From: Gammaproteobacteria bacterium
GTDB lineage: Bacteria > Pseudomonadota > Gammaproteobacteria > Pseudomonadales > Pseudomonadaceae
Assembly: GCA_012728315.1 (NCBI GenBank)
Contig: JAAYFI010000027.1
Coordinates: forward strand, 46,390 to 110,389
DNA: 64,000 nucleotides
Reading direction: 5' to 3'
Below, in pieces: positions 19,548 to 28,581 of this stretch. Each line of letters opens with the position of its first letter. Position 1 is the first letter of the stretch. Below the pieces are notes generated by a model, which was not told where the DNA came from, did not search any database, and saw nothing but the letters and a program-made list of their open reading frames with translations. The translations under genes were made by a program, and so were the position numbers.

Positions 19548-20948
19548 ATGTCGAACTCCAATGCTATGCCTGCAATCGAAATATCGCTGCCTGCGGTTAT
19601 CCAGCAAACACTGGACGCTGCACAGATCGCTTATAGCCTGCATCGCACCGAAACAATTGACTCGTCGCTGCGCCTGCACGCTGTATTGCTGCGACAGCAG
19701 CAGGCTCAGGAGTTAATGGTAATTTTTCCGCGTACACACTTACTGAATCTGGCGCAGCTCAATGCAGCAACACAGGCCAGCTGGCAAGCTACAGCCGCGG
19801 CAACAGTGGCGCAAAGATTGCACTATCATGGTCTCAGCACACTGCCAGCGCTGCCGCAGCTCTTCAATCTAAGCAGCCTCTGTGATCCTGCTGTACTGAC
19901 TCAACCTGTGGCTTATTTTGATAGCGGCAAACCGGGGCTTCTGATTGGCTTGGAGGCATCGGCTTTAAAGCAGCTCTTGAGCGCCAGCCAAATCGTCGCC
20001 TGCTCAGACCCCATTGACTGCTGGCAGCCCAATAACAGCGCAGTGGCCACTGATGCACAAGGTATTGAACATGCAGTGATACGTTTGACCTCGCGCAGAA
20101 TCCACAAGCGCCTTGAGGAAACCTTAGAGATTCCGTTGCTCAGCAGCACCGCACAAAAAGTTTTACGCTTGCGCACCGATCCTTTAGCTGGCGTTGATCA
20201 GCTGGCGGCTATTGTAGAGACGGACCCTTCTTTAGCCGCACAAGTGATCAGCTGGGCGGCTTCACCCTACTATGCGGCCCCTGGGAAAATACGTTCAGTC
20301 GAAGATGCGATCGTACGCGTTTTAGGCTTTGATCTAGTCGTGAATCTCGCGCTGGGCTTATCACTGGGTAAAAAACTAACATTGCCCAAAGATCAGCCAC
20401 AACACTGCACACCCTACTGGCAGCAAGCCATTTATACTGCCGCCCTTATTGAAGGTTTAGTGCGTGCGATGCCGGCTAAGAACAAACCCGAAAGCGGCCT
20501 CGCCTACCTCGGCGGTTTACTGCATAACTTTGGCTTTGCAGTATTGGCACATGTCTTTCCGCCACACTTCTCTCTGGTCTGCCGCTCATTAGAAGTTAAC
20601 TTACATCTAGAGCACAGTGTGATTGAGCACCATTTATTAGGGATTACCCGCGAACAAATGGGGGCTTGGCTGATGCAGTGCTGGAATATTCCAGATGAAC
20701 TGATCTATGCACTACGTTTTCAGGATAATCCTGATTATCAAGGCGAATACGCCAGCTACGCTAACCTCAATTACTTAGCCCAACGCTTACTGACACAGCA
20801 TGGCCTAGGCTGCATCCAGTCCACCGAGATCCCCGATTCGCTGTACCAGCGTTTAGGCCTCACTGCGGATGCAGCTGAGCAAGCATTACAGCATGTGCTG
20901 GCGGCTGAGCAAGCACTGCAAGAATTAGCGCGTCAATTTACTCACTAG
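19548..20948 (+). CDS. YbaK-like deacylase / HDOD domain fusion protein
   Basis: A 466-residue two-domain protein. Residues about 15-150 resemble the YbaK/EbsC fold that deacylates mischarged tRNAs. Residues about 195-400 match the HDOD signalling domain (LEIPLLSSTAQKVLRLRTDP, GVDQLAAIVETDPSLAAQVI, GGLLHNFGFAVLAH). The same fusion lies downstream of recG in Pseudomonas aeruginosa. HDOD proteins are non-catalytic adaptors in c-di-GMP and stress signalling. Whether the YbaK part is active is not clear from sequence. The 3' end overlaps the convergent hydrolase gene by 11 bp. Confidence 0.85.
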   Translation: MSNSNAMPAIEISLPAVIQQTLDAAQIAYSLHRTETIDSSLRLHAVLLRQQQAQELMVIFPRTHLLNLAQLNAATQASWQATAAATVAQRLHYHGLSTLPALPQLFNLSSLCDPAVLTQPVAYFDSGKPGLLIGLEASALKQLLSASQIVACSDPIDCWQPNNSAVATDAQGIEHAVIRLTSRRIHKRLEETLEIPLLSSTAQKVLRLRTDPLAGVDQLAAIVETDPSLAAQVISWAASPYYAAPGKIRSVEDAIVRVLGFDLVVNLALGLSLGKKLTLPKDQPQHCTPYWQQAIYTAALIEGLVRAMPAKNKPESGLAYLGGLLHNFGFAVLAHVFPPHFSLVCRSLEVNLHLEHSVIEHHLLGITREQMGAWLMQCWNIPDELIYALRFQDNPDYQGEYASYANLNYLAQRLLTQHGLGCIQSTEIPDSLYQRLGLTADAAEQALQHVLAAEQALQELARQFTH

Positions 20949-21822
20949 CACTGCGTAGAAATTGGCTGACACGCTGTGCGCTCATTTCGGGGTATTGCTG
21001 CATAAAACAGTGTCCGCCCTGCACTTGCTCAACCTCAACATAACTGTTGCGTTGCTGCCACAAAGCTGCAGACTTCATCACAAAAGGAAAGGTTTCTGCC
21101 CCATACATCATCAACAATGGCGTTTGCACCTGACCGAGCGCTGACCATAAACCCTGAGGCGCTGAAGAGAAAATTGTCGCTTCCAGCTCAGGCGCACACT
21201 TTAATTGCACACCGCTTGGCTCTGCAGGACGCAGTGCATGTTCAACAAACGCTGTCAGCGCGGCACTGCTCCAACCCTTAAACGCACCACGGCCCATTAA
21301 ACTCGCATAAGCAGCTTGACGATCAGGCCAGTGCGCCCGTCGCGCTCGGGTTCGGGTTGCCAGTTTATTGATGCGTGTTAAACCTAAGCGCTCACAACTT
21401 TTCATCAACACTTGCAGGCTTGGCGTATAAATCACTGGGTCTAATAACACTGCACGTTTAAATAACTGTGGATGTTGCGCCATGATTAAACTGCTAATCA
21501 CGCCACCCAAACTGTGCGCGACCGCATACACAGGTACATCGCCAAATACTTTACGCTGCGCTTGAAACGCTTCTACCGCCAGCTCACCATTGCGATTCCA
21601 ACCTAAAAACCTCGCGCCCGCATCACTGTCGCCATGCCCTTGAATATCACACAGCCATAGATCGAAATCAGCACTGAGCAGCTCCAGTAACGGAGTATAG
21701 ACCCGCCCACAAAAACCATTACCATGCAAAAAATGTAACAGCGGCTTACCCGTTGGCATGCTGTGCCAGCCCCTTAAAGTAATCTGTGCCGAGGTGGTAT
21801 ATGACCAAGCCTGTAAATTCAT
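20938..21822 (-). CDS. Alpha/beta hydrolase
   Basis: A 294-residue alpha/beta-fold hydrolase. HFLHGNGFCGRVY is the oxyanion-region HG motif; the nucleophile elbow AHSLGG carries the catalytic Ser; a final His in GGHCFMQQYPE completes the likely triad. Substrate unknown; small esters or amides are plausible. It starts 28 nt after the stop of the CobW-like gene on the same strand, so the pair probably form an operon. Confidence 0.85.
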   Translation of the reverse strand: MNLQAWSYTTSAQITLRGWHSMPTGKPLLHFLHGNGFCGRVYTPLLELLSADFDLWLCDIQGHGDSDAGARFLGWNRNGELAVEAFQAQRKVFGDVPVYAVAHSLGGVISSLIMAQHPQLFKRAVLLDPVIYTPSLQVLMKSCERLGLTRINKLATRTRARRAHWPDRQAAYASLMGRGAFKGWSSAALTAFVEHALRPAEPSGVQLKCAPELEATIFSSAPQGLWSALGQVQTPLLMMYGAETFPFVMKSAALWQQRNSYVEVEQVQGGHCFMQQYPEMSAQRVSQFLRSASE

Positions 21823-21850
21823 GCGCGTTATGCCTTATTGTTGTTCTGAG

Positions 21851-22816
21851 TTAAATGACACGGCAAGCCGCCAGCTCAGCAGTGAGCTGCTGCTGATCTT
21901 GCGCCTCAGTAAAAATCAATTCTAAGCGTGAATCTTTACGCCACTCACTGTTTTTCCAATGCAGCGCTTGTCCATCAACAGCATTTACCGAAAGCCAGCC
22001 TGCATTGGTCTGCAACACACATTTAGCCCGCAGCCAAGGCATCTGCATCAACCACATTTGTACACGCATCAACTCAAACTGTTGTGACGGATGCCAGCGC
22101 CAGCCAATACTCCAAGCTTCACCTTGAGCATTCACTGAACAGATGGGCTGCTGCGGATCACGCCAGACAACAGCTGCCTTCGCACTGCTCGGGGCAAAAT
22201 AATCAGCCACAACCGGCTCACCGGCCCGCTGCATATAACCCGGTAACAGCGAGTAAGCCAGCTGGCCTTGGCGTGTGCAGTGCACTGGCAAGGGGGCAAA
22301 AGCGTGCTGCCACTGCTGTTCTTCTGCAGCGCTCAAGTGATCGCATTTATTCAAGACCAGCAGCCCGGTTTGCGCCAATAACTCCGGTTCAATATGGGCT
22401 AACGCAGTAGCAGCTGTGTTTTTCTGTGCATCCAGCACCACGAGCACTGGCTGTACTGCTAACACATCAAGCCAAGGAACATCGCGCAGCTGCTCCAATA
22501 ACTGCAACGGATGCCCCAAACCTGAAGGTTCAATAAACAAGCGATCGGGCTTGGCTTTACGCAACAACTGCACCAATGCCACCTGAAACGGCACGCCATT
22601 CACGCAGCACACACAACCTCCGGCCACCTCAGTAAAGCTAACCCCGTCTTGATCACCGTCGAGTAAGGCATTATCCAGACCAATATCACCAAACTCATTG
22701 ATTAAAATCGCCCAACGCTCAGCCGCTGGACGCTGTGTTAATAAACTGCGTAACACACTGGTTTTACCGACGCCTAAAGCGCCTGAAATCACGTGCGTAG
22801 GTATGTGCTGTAACAT
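21851..22816 (-). CDS. COG0523/CobW family GTPase, putative metal chaperone
   Basis: A 321-residue G3E-family GTPase. Walker A is SGALGVGKTSVLRSLL, the metal-binding CxCC motif reads GGCVCCVNG, a switch-like EPSGLGHP follows, and NKCD is the guanine-specificity motif. The C-terminal CobW_C domain is present. Family members deliver zinc or other metals to client enzymes. No convincing Zur box was seen upstream, and the adjacent hydrolase is not an obvious metal client. Confidence 0.88.
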   Translation of the reverse strand: MLQHIPTHVISGALGVGKTSVLRSLLTQRPAAERWAILINEFGDIGLDNALLDGDQDGVSFTEVAGGCVCCVNGVPFQVALVQLLRKAKPDRLFIEPSGLGHPLQLLEQLRDVPWLDVLAVQPVLVVLDAQKNTAATALAHIEPELLAQTGLLVLNKCDHLSAAEEQQWQHAFAPLPVHCTRQGQLAYSLLPGYMQRAGEPVVADYFAPSSAKAAVVWRDPQQPICSVNAQGEAWSIGWRWHPSQQFELMRVQMWLMQMPWLRAKCVLQTNAGWLSVNAVDGQALHWKNSEWRKDSRLELIFTEAQDQQQLTAELAACRVI

Positions 22817-22950
22817 AGCGTCAGTTAGTCCTGGCCATCTAAAAAGAAGTCACCACCTTAGCAAAATTGCCTTAAGCATGCGCGCCACTTCACCTCATGC
22901 AATCCCTTCGTTAAGATGGTCGGGCCTCTCAAACACTTAGGAACCTATAC

Positions 22951-23304
22951 ATGCGCGCGTGTTATGCACTACTGCTATTACTGTTCAGTCAGACTATTTT
23001 TGCGCAAGCCTGCATTATTGAATCGGTTGATCGGCAGGTTAACGTGAAAATTTGCCAGCAAAACCGCAGCATTCCAGAGCACTTATTTAAAAGTGGTTTT
23101 TGTCAGCCGCAATTGAAAGGACAAAAAACCACTGTAACTTTTGTTGAGCAATGCCCAATCGGTGCCTACGGTGTATGCCGTAACGCACAAACGGCCGGCG
23201 TCCCTTATCAGCAAGATATCCATTACTACGGCATAGCCAGCGACGCCCAATACCTTAAACCGGCCTGCGAGCGACAAAGTAAAGGCGTTTGGATGAGCTA
23301 CTAA
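22951..23304 (+). CDS. Secreted cysteine-rich protein of unknown function
   Basis: A 117-residue protein with a clear signal peptide (ACYALLLLLFSQTIFAQA, cleavage after about residue 18-19). The mature part has six cysteines (for example QACII, VKICQQ, GFCQP, VEQCPIG, GVCRN, PACERQ), suggesting three disulfides in the periplasm. I do not recognise a family. AGGA lies upstream of the ATG. It stands alone between the divergent COG0523 gene and ccoN. A nearby DsbA (27.9 kb) could be its oxidant, but that is speculation. Confidence 0.6.
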   Translation: MRACYALLLLLFSQTIFAQACIIESVDRQVNVKICQQNRSIPEHLFKSGFCQPQLKGQKTTVTFVEQCPIGAYGVCRNAQTAGVPYQQDIHYYGIASDAQYLKPACERQSKGVWMSY

Positions 23305-23454
23305 AGCCACAGCTTGCGCAGCAATGAAACAATCCAAGCGCAGTGCACTGCTGCCTTAATTGCTTTAGTACGCCTTTTTTAAGCATAAATATTGATATTA
23401 AAGCCCAATAATATTCATTTGTTTACATTCAAATTCAGCTCTAGCATAACCACA

Positions 23455-23468
23455 TTGACTTAAGTCAA
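23455..23468 (+). promoter_or_regulatory. Anr/FNR-type box upstream of ccoN
   Basis: The 14-nt perfect palindrome TTGACTTAAGTCAA matches the FNR/Anr pattern TTGAY-N4-RTCAA. It is centred 134 nt before the ccoN start. Low-oxygen activation by Anr is expected, in line with orphan cbb3 subunits in Pseudomonas. No good -10 box is visible at the spacing expected for a -41.5 site. Confidence 0.75.
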
Positions 23469-23595
23469 CAGTCGCATGGTAAGCCGCCTTTGCACCCGTC
23501 TTATCACTGCAGTCATCTTCAACAACGAAGGAGGATGGCGTTACTCGTGTTCGCACCAAGCTTTGGTTCTGCATGCGAGTACCTGCGCTAGAACT

Positions 23596-25032
23596 ATGAT
23601 GCATACAACAACTGATCACGCAGTCACTTACAACTATAAAGTCGTTCGGCAATTCACCATCGCCACCCTGATTTGGGGCGTGTTAGGGATGAGCATGGGG
23701 GTTGTGCTGGCCGCGCAACTGGTTTGGCCGGAACTCAACCTAGGCTTGCCCTGGACCAGCTTTGGCCGCATCCGCCCCATTCATACCAACTTGGTTATTT
23801 TTGCCTTTGGCGGTTGCGCTCTAATTTCCACTTCTTTTTATATCGTACAGCGCACCTGTTATGCACGACTGCCCTCTGACACGGCGGCAGCGTTGTTCTT
23901 TTGGGGCTGGCAAGCCATGTTAATCGTTACAGTCGCCAGTTATTCACTGGGTTACACCACCACCAAGGAATACGCAGAAATGGAGTGGCCCTTAGCGATT
24001 GTGTTAACTGTGCTCTGGCTGCTGTATATGGGGTTGTTTTTTGGCACCATCATGCGTCGCAAAACATCACATATTTACGTAGCCAACTGGTTTTATGGCG
24101 CCTTTATGATTGTTACGGCGATGGTGCATATCATTAACCACGCCGCCATCCCGGTCTCCTTAATGAAGTCCTACCCCATCTATGCCGGAGCTACGGATGC
24201 CATGGTGCAATGGTGGTTTGGTCATAGTGTCGTTGGTTTTATTCTCTCGGTCGGCTTTCTTGGCATGATGTACTACTTTGTGCCCAAACAGGTGGAGCGC
24301 CCCATTTATTCCTACCGCTTATCGATTGTGCACTTTTGGGCCATTATTTCGATTTACATTTGGGCCGGCCCACACCACTTGCACTACACCGCGCTACCCG
24401 ATTGGGCACAGAGTTTAGGTATGGTCATGTCTGTGATTCTTTTAGCGCCCAGCTGGGGCGGCATGATTAATGGGATGATGACCCTATCAGGGGCTTGGCA
24501 TAAATTACGCAGCGACCCTATTTTACGCTTCTTAGTGGTGTCCCTAGCCTTCTATGGCATGTCGACTTTTGAAGGCCCGATGATGGCGATTAAAACCGTC
24601 AACTCACTGTCACATTACACTGACTGGACCATTGGCCATGTACATGCTGGCGCGCTCGGCTGGGTCGCGATGATCAGCGTCGGTAGTTTGTATCATATGC
24701 TGCCCAAACTCTGGAACCGTAAGGACATGTACAGTATCGGCTTAATCAATGTGCACTTCTGGTTGGCCACTATCGGCACCGTAGTGTATATCGCCTCAAT
24801 GTGGGTCAACGGTATTACCCAAGGCTTAATGTGGCGTGCGATTAACGATGACGGCACCTTATCGTACTCCTTTGTGGAAACCTTACAGGCATCCCACGCA
24901 GGCTATATCGCCCGCTTAATTGGCGGCTCGCTGTTTGTTTGTGGCATGCTAGTGATGCTGCTCAATACTTGGCTCACCTTGCGCCAGTCAACACCCTACA
25001 CAACCCCAGTGATACAGCCTGCGGAGGTATAG
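23596..25032 (+). CDS. ccoN: cbb3-type cytochrome c oxidase subunit I (orphan CcoN)
   Basis: A 478-residue haem-copper oxidase subunit with about 12 transmembrane helices. Haem and CuB ligands are visible: an early His in [16 protein letters not shown], the [10 protein letters not shown] region, the [14 protein letters not shown] pair of His, and [12 protein letters not shown]. The upstream in-frame extension to 23476 runs through the promoter and is rejected. No ccoO or ccoP follows, only ccoQ, so it resembles the orphan CcoN4-CcoQ4 pair of Pseudomonas aeruginosa, which swaps into complete oxidases supplied from elsewhere in the genome. Confidence 0.93.
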   Translation: MMHTTTDHAVTYNYKVVRQFTIATLIWGVLGMSMGVVLAAQLVWPELNLGLPWTSFGRIRPIHTNLVIFAFGGCALISTSFYIVQRTCYARLPSDTAAALFFWGWQAMLIVTVASYSLGYTTTKEYAEMEWPLAIVLTVLWLLYMGLFFGTIMRRKTSHIYVANWFYGAFMIVTAMVHIINHAAIPVSLMKSYPIYAGATDAMVQWWFGHSVVGFILSVGFLGMMYYFVPKQVERPIYSYRLSIVHFWAIISIYIWAGPHHLHYTALPDWAQSLGMVMSVILLAPSWGGMINGMMTLSGAWHKLRSDPILRFLVVSLAFYGMSTFEGPMMAIKTVNSLSHYTDWTIGHVHAGALGWVAMISVGSLYHMLPKLWNRKDMYSIGLINVHFWLATIGTVVYIASMWVNGITQGLMWRAINDDGTLSYSFVETLQASHAGYIARLIGGSLFVCGMLVMLLNTWLTLRQSTPYTTPVIQPAEV

Positions 25033-25035
25033 CAC

Positions 25036-25230
25036 ATGTTTATTCTGCTCAGTTTAATCTGTATTAGCGCCGGTTATTGGTGCCTGCGGCACATGAGTCA
25101 ATTGGATATGGATCGCGCGGCAATGCTGCCCTTTGCCGATGATCCACAAGCAGCCCTGCGTGTTGAAAGCGAAACGGGCCGCGCCTGTTTACCGGAGCAT
25201 TTAGCTCAGCAAAGCGCTTTGCTGGCATAA
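25036..25230 (+). CDS. ccoQ: cbb3 oxidase small subunit CcoQ
   Basis: A 64-residue membrane protein: one N-terminal transmembrane helix (FILLSLICISAGYWC) and a cytoplasmic tail with DMDRAAMLPFADDPQ, which corresponds to the NLPFADD motif of CcoQ. It begins 3 nt after the ccoN stop, so it is cotranscribed. CcoQ stabilises the cbb3 complex. The tail resembles CcoS slightly, but the LPFADD motif and position favour CcoQ. Confidence 0.8.
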   Translation: MFILLSLICISAGYWCLRHMSQLDMDRAAMLPFADDPQAALRVESETGRACLPEHLAQQSALLA

Positions 25231-25260
25231 AGCACGTCAAGCCTTGGCCGAACCTAAACC

Positions 25261-25291
25261 CCAACAACGGCGCCTACTGTGCCGTTGTTGG
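25261..25291. terminator. Perfect hairpin after ccoNQ
   Basis: CCAACAACGGC (25261-25271) and GCCGTTGTTGG (25281-25291) form an 11-bp stem with a 9-nt loop, 30 nt beyond the ccoQ stop. No U-tract follows, so the role may be mRNA 3'-end protection rather than intrinsic termination. It also lies downstream of the convergent LysR gene. Confidence 0.55.
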
Positions 25292-25388
25292 CGTATAACC
25301 TGAACATCAATGGACAAGCGCGCACTCAATGGCCCCAAGCTTTTACGCCATTCTCTTTAAATATCGCCTGCGCAGAGCACTGACCGCA

Positions 25389-26249
25389 TCAACGATCTTG
25401 AGCGTGCTGCCAGTCGCTCTTGTGCTCCTGCAGCACAGCTCTTAATACCGTTAAGGCATGTTGCAATGGAGCGGTTGGCTGTGACTCAGCGTAAACAATA
25501 TAGATGGGCCAAGAAAATTCGGGGGCATGTGCAACGCGCTGCAAGGCGCCCTCAGCAATATAGGGCTCAACCACCCGGGTTCTAAAGTAGCCACGCCCAC
25601 CTTGGTGTAAAATAGTATGCAACGCCAACGAGCCTAAATTACAACGCAACCCGCTATGGGCATGCTCAGGCAAGACCGCATCATGCTGCTGAGAAAAGAG
25701 CGCACCCCAGTCGACATAGATATAAGGATCAGCCTGCACAGTTGATTGCACTTGCACCAGTTTTTCTTCAAGCAGCTGCTCCACCTGTAAACCTGGCCAA
25801 TAATGAGGCTGATGCATTAACACCGCATCCAACTCAGAACTTTCCAGCTTTTTACGTAAGGTCGACACATCGTATACATTGGCACTCACGGCATAGTGGG
25901 TCGATGCCTTAGAGAGCTGCATAAACCAGTCTTTTAGCAACGGGCTCCATAAACTGGTTTCAGCCGCCAAGCGCACGTGCCTGTGCAAGTCTTCGGGAAA
26001 AGGCAAAGCACTGCGTGCGGCCTCCCAAGTTTGCAGAAGCTGATGGGCATAACGTAGAAAATGTTCACCATGTACCGTTAAACTTGCACCCGCACGGTTG
26101 CGCACAAACAAAGGGCAATTGAGCTGGGCCTCCAGATTTTTCACCCGCGCCGTTACAGTCGTTTGGGTTACGCACAACTGCTCTGCTGCAGCAATAAAGC
26201 TGCCACAACGAACAATAGCTAGAAATGTGCGCGCAAGTTCTATATCCAT
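25389..26249 (-). CDS. LysR family transcriptional regulator
   Basis: A 286-residue LysR-type regulator. The N-terminal helix-turn-helix is MDIELARTFLAIVRCGSF with EQLCVTQTTVTARVKNLEAQ, followed by LFVRNRAGASLTVHG. The C-terminal co-inducer domain is less conserved. An ATG 16 codons upstream is rejected because family members start at MDIELA. It is convergent with ccoNQ and divergent from the globin-coupled cyclase gene, which is its most likely target by position. Ligand unknown. Confidence 0.88.
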   Translation of the reverse strand: MDIELARTFLAIVRCGSFIAAAEQLCVTQTTVTARVKNLEAQLNCPLFVRNRAGASLTVHGEHFLRYAHQLLQTWEAARSALPFPEDLHRHVRLAAETSLWSPLLKDWFMQLSKASTHYAVSANVYDVSTLRKKLESSELDAVLMHQPHYWPGLQVEQLLEEKLVQVQSTVQADPYIYVDWGALFSQQHDAVLPEHAHSGLRCNLGSLALHTILHQGGRGYFRTRVVEPYIAEGALQRVAHAPEFSWPIYIVYAESQPTAPLQHALTVLRAVLQEHKSDWQHAQDR

Positions 26250-26372
26250 GCAAGCATTAACCCATTTTATTGAGTACGATACAACGTACAACTCCAATCC
26301 AATAATGCAGACTACTAGTCAAGCGGCTATTGAGACTGCGACCACAGCTAAAATCATATTAGACCCTTATTT

Positions 26373-27731
26373 ATGACGCAGATTTCAACAGAACAACTTA
26401 TTAAAGAGTGGCAAACACTGCTAGTTTCTACTTCTGACAGTGTTTGCGCCAGCACTCAGCAGTTTGGCAAACAACATGCACTTGAGCTTGCACAAAGCTT
26501 CTATCAGCACATGCTTGAAGATGCAGTTGCAGCACAGCTGTTATCACACGAGCAAGTTCAAGAGCGCCTGAGTAGCTCAATGCAGCGCTGGATTATTACG
26601 CTCTTTAGTTTGACCGCCACAGATGATTTACAACCCATTATTGCCCAGCAAAAACATATCGGTGACGTGCATGCGCGCATCAATATTCCCGTGCACTTGG
26701 TGTTGCGCGGCGCTCGCGTTTTAAAAGAAACCTCAGCACGCTTATTAAATGATCATGCACAACGCGCTGAGTGCTTAAGTTTTATTGCGGCTCTTGTGGA
26801 TATGGCTATGGAAGTCATGAGCCAAGCTTACACAGCCTCCAACGATAAAATCACACGCGCAGAAGAATCTTACCGCTTATTTTCTATCGCACAAAACTCA
26901 GCCCATGAAAAAGATCGTCAACGTGCGGCATTATTGGCCTGGGAAAATAAAGCAATGTTCGATATAGCGATGGGCCTGCATTTCTCCCAACTCAACACCT
27001 TATCTGCCTCTGAGTTTGGCCTATGGTTCCGTCATAAAGGGGCGCATGCTTTTGAGGGCGCAAGCGAAACTGAGTTAATCAGCGCCACCATCGAAAAAAT
27101 CGACACCATTATTTTGCCCATGCTCAAGCTCGACAACAACCCAGAGCAACGCCAAGAGCTGCTGCGCAATCTGCATGAACAAACACGCAGTATTGCCTAC
27201 CACCTTGAAAATTTATTTTCTCAAGTCAGCGAGCTAGAAAGTGGGCGTGATGTGCTCACCCACTTACTGAACCGCAAGTTTTTGCCGGTGGTCATGAACA
27301 AAGAGATTAACTATGCTCGCCAACATGATCGCAGCTTTTGCCTACTTGTCATCGATGTCGACCATTTCAAGCATATCAACGACAGTTACGGCCATGATGC
27401 AGGGGATGTCACCTTGCAACAATTGGCCAGCCTGCTAAGCAATGGCTGCCGCAGCGGAGATTATGTATTTCGCATGGGCGGTGAAGAATTTTTAATGCTA
27501 CTCGTGGATATCAAAGCCGCTAAAGCCATTAAAGTTGCAGAAAAACTGCGCCATCTTGTCGAAAAAGAAGAATTTCGTCTGCCACGCGGTATAACCCTAA
27601 AGATCACCATCAGTATTGGCTTGGCAGAATTCAGCGGCCATCCAGACCCACAAAAACTATTAAACAGAGCGGATGACGCCCTCTATCAAGCGAAAGGACG
27701 GGGACGCAACTGCGTCATGGTTGCTGACTAA
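26373..27731 (+). CDS. Globin-coupled oxygen-sensing diguanylate cyclase (DosC-like)
   Basis: A 452-residue protein with the layout of Escherichia coli DosC/YddV. Residues 1-155 form a sensor globin with distal-side Tyr44 (SFYQHML) and proximal His100 (GDVHARINIP), predicted to bind haem and O2. A middle domain (about 170-290, FGLWFRHKGAHAFEG) follows, then a GGDEF domain with VDHFKHINDSYGHDAGD and the active site MGGEEF. RSGD five residues before it is an RxxD inhibitory I-site. It should make c-di-GMP from 2 GTP in response to oxygen. It is divergent from the LysR gene across 123 bp. Confidence 0.92.
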   Translation: MTQISTEQLIKEWQTLLVSTSDSVCASTQQFGKQHALELAQSFYQHMLEDAVAAQLLSHEQVQERLSSSMQRWIITLFSLTATDDLQPIIAQQKHIGDVHARINIPVHLVLRGARVLKETSARLLNDHAQRAECLSFIAALVDMAMEVMSQAYTASNDKITRAEESYRLFSIAQNSAHEKDRQRAALLAWENKAMFDIAMGLHFSQLNTLSASEFGLWFRHKGAHAFEGASETELISATIEKIDTIILPMLKLDNNPEQRQELLRNLHEQTRSIAYHLENLFSQVSELESGRDVLTHLLNRKFLPVVMNKEINYARQHDRSFCLLVIDVDHFKHINDSYGHDAGDVTLQQLASLLSNGCRSGDYVFRMGGEEFLMLLVDIKAAKAIKVAEKLRHLVEKEEFRLPRGITLKITISIGLAEFSGHPDPQKLLNRADDALYQAKGRGRNCVMVAD

Positions 27732-27942
27732 GTATCAAGCGGCGCACTCATTGCTCTTTAACTCAGCGTTAAAAATAAATGCTATGCGTGCGCAACCCTC
27801 AGCTTAGGTATAATAAAGGTATGGATAAAATCGAGACTGAAGCCAAAGCCAAGATCACGGCACTGAACTGGCACAGCGGCCAATGGTCGATTAGTATGTT
27901 TTAAAATTCACTCGCTAAAAAATAACTTTAATGGAGTTTAGA

Positions 27943-28572
27943 ATGCGCAATTTGCTTATGTCAGCTGTATTGGTAGGCGCCAGCCTGTTAGGGTCTACTG
28001 TGTTTGCGCAGGAGTTGGTCGAAGGTCGCAACTACGTCACCTTAAGCAGCCCAGTGCCCACTGCACAACCTGAAAAAATCGAAGTCGTTGAGATGTTTTG
28101 GTACGGCTGCCCTCATTGCTACCAGCTCGAAGCAACCATCAATCCATGGTCTGCAGACTTACCCGAAGATGTAAACTTTGTGCGCGTCCCTGCAATGTTC
28201 GGTGGTATTTGGAATGTGCACGGACAATTATTTTACACGCTGGAAACCCTGAAAGTGGAGTCTAAGGTGCACAACAGCATTTTTGATGCGCTGCATAACT
28301 CTGGACGCAAACTGTCATCACTTGAAGAAATTGCCAGCTTTGTTGCTGAGCAAGGTGTCGATAAAGAGCTGTTTATGAAAACTTGGAACTCCTTTAGCGT
28401 GAAAAGCCAAATGGAAAAAGCCAAGAAACTTGCTCTGGCCTATCAAATCAGTGGTGTACCCGCGCTGATCATCAATGGTAAATACCGCTTTGATATTGGT
28501 ATGGCCGGTGGCCTGCAAGAAACAGTCGATGTTGCTGACTTGCTGATTCAAAAAGAACGTCAACCTCAATAG
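27943..28572 (+). CDS. dsbA: Thiol:disulfide interchange protein DsbA
   Basis: A 209-residue periplasmic oxidase that introduces disulfides into secreted proteins. Signal peptide MRNLLMSAVLVGASLLGS then VFAQ; active site C56-PH-C59 in FWYGCPHCYQLE; cis-Pro loop SGVPALIING. The second ATG (27943) is preferred because GGAG lies 8 nt upstream of it. It is followed by the endonuclease-like gene after 9 bp, as in Pseudomonas; the cytochrome c4 and c5 genes usually upstream are missing here. Confidence 0.96.
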   Translation: MRNLLMSAVLVGASLLGSTVFAQELVEGRNYVTLSSPVPTAQPEKIEVVEMFWYGCPHCYQLEATINPWSADLPEDVNFVRVPAMFGGIWNVHGQLFYTLETLKVESKVHNSIFDALHNSGRKLSSLEEIASFVAEQGVDKELFMKTWNSFSVKSQMEKAKKLALAYQISGVPALIINGKYRFDIGMAGGLQETVDVADLLIQKERQPQ

Positions 28573-28581
28573 GATATTGCC

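Noticed and set aside
27821..27904. A 27-codon reading frame after the globin-cyclase gene with AAAGGT and a TATAAT-like box upstream
   Set aside because: The peptide matches nothing recognised, there is no -35 partner, and such short frames are expected by chance; it may simply be part of the dsbA leader.
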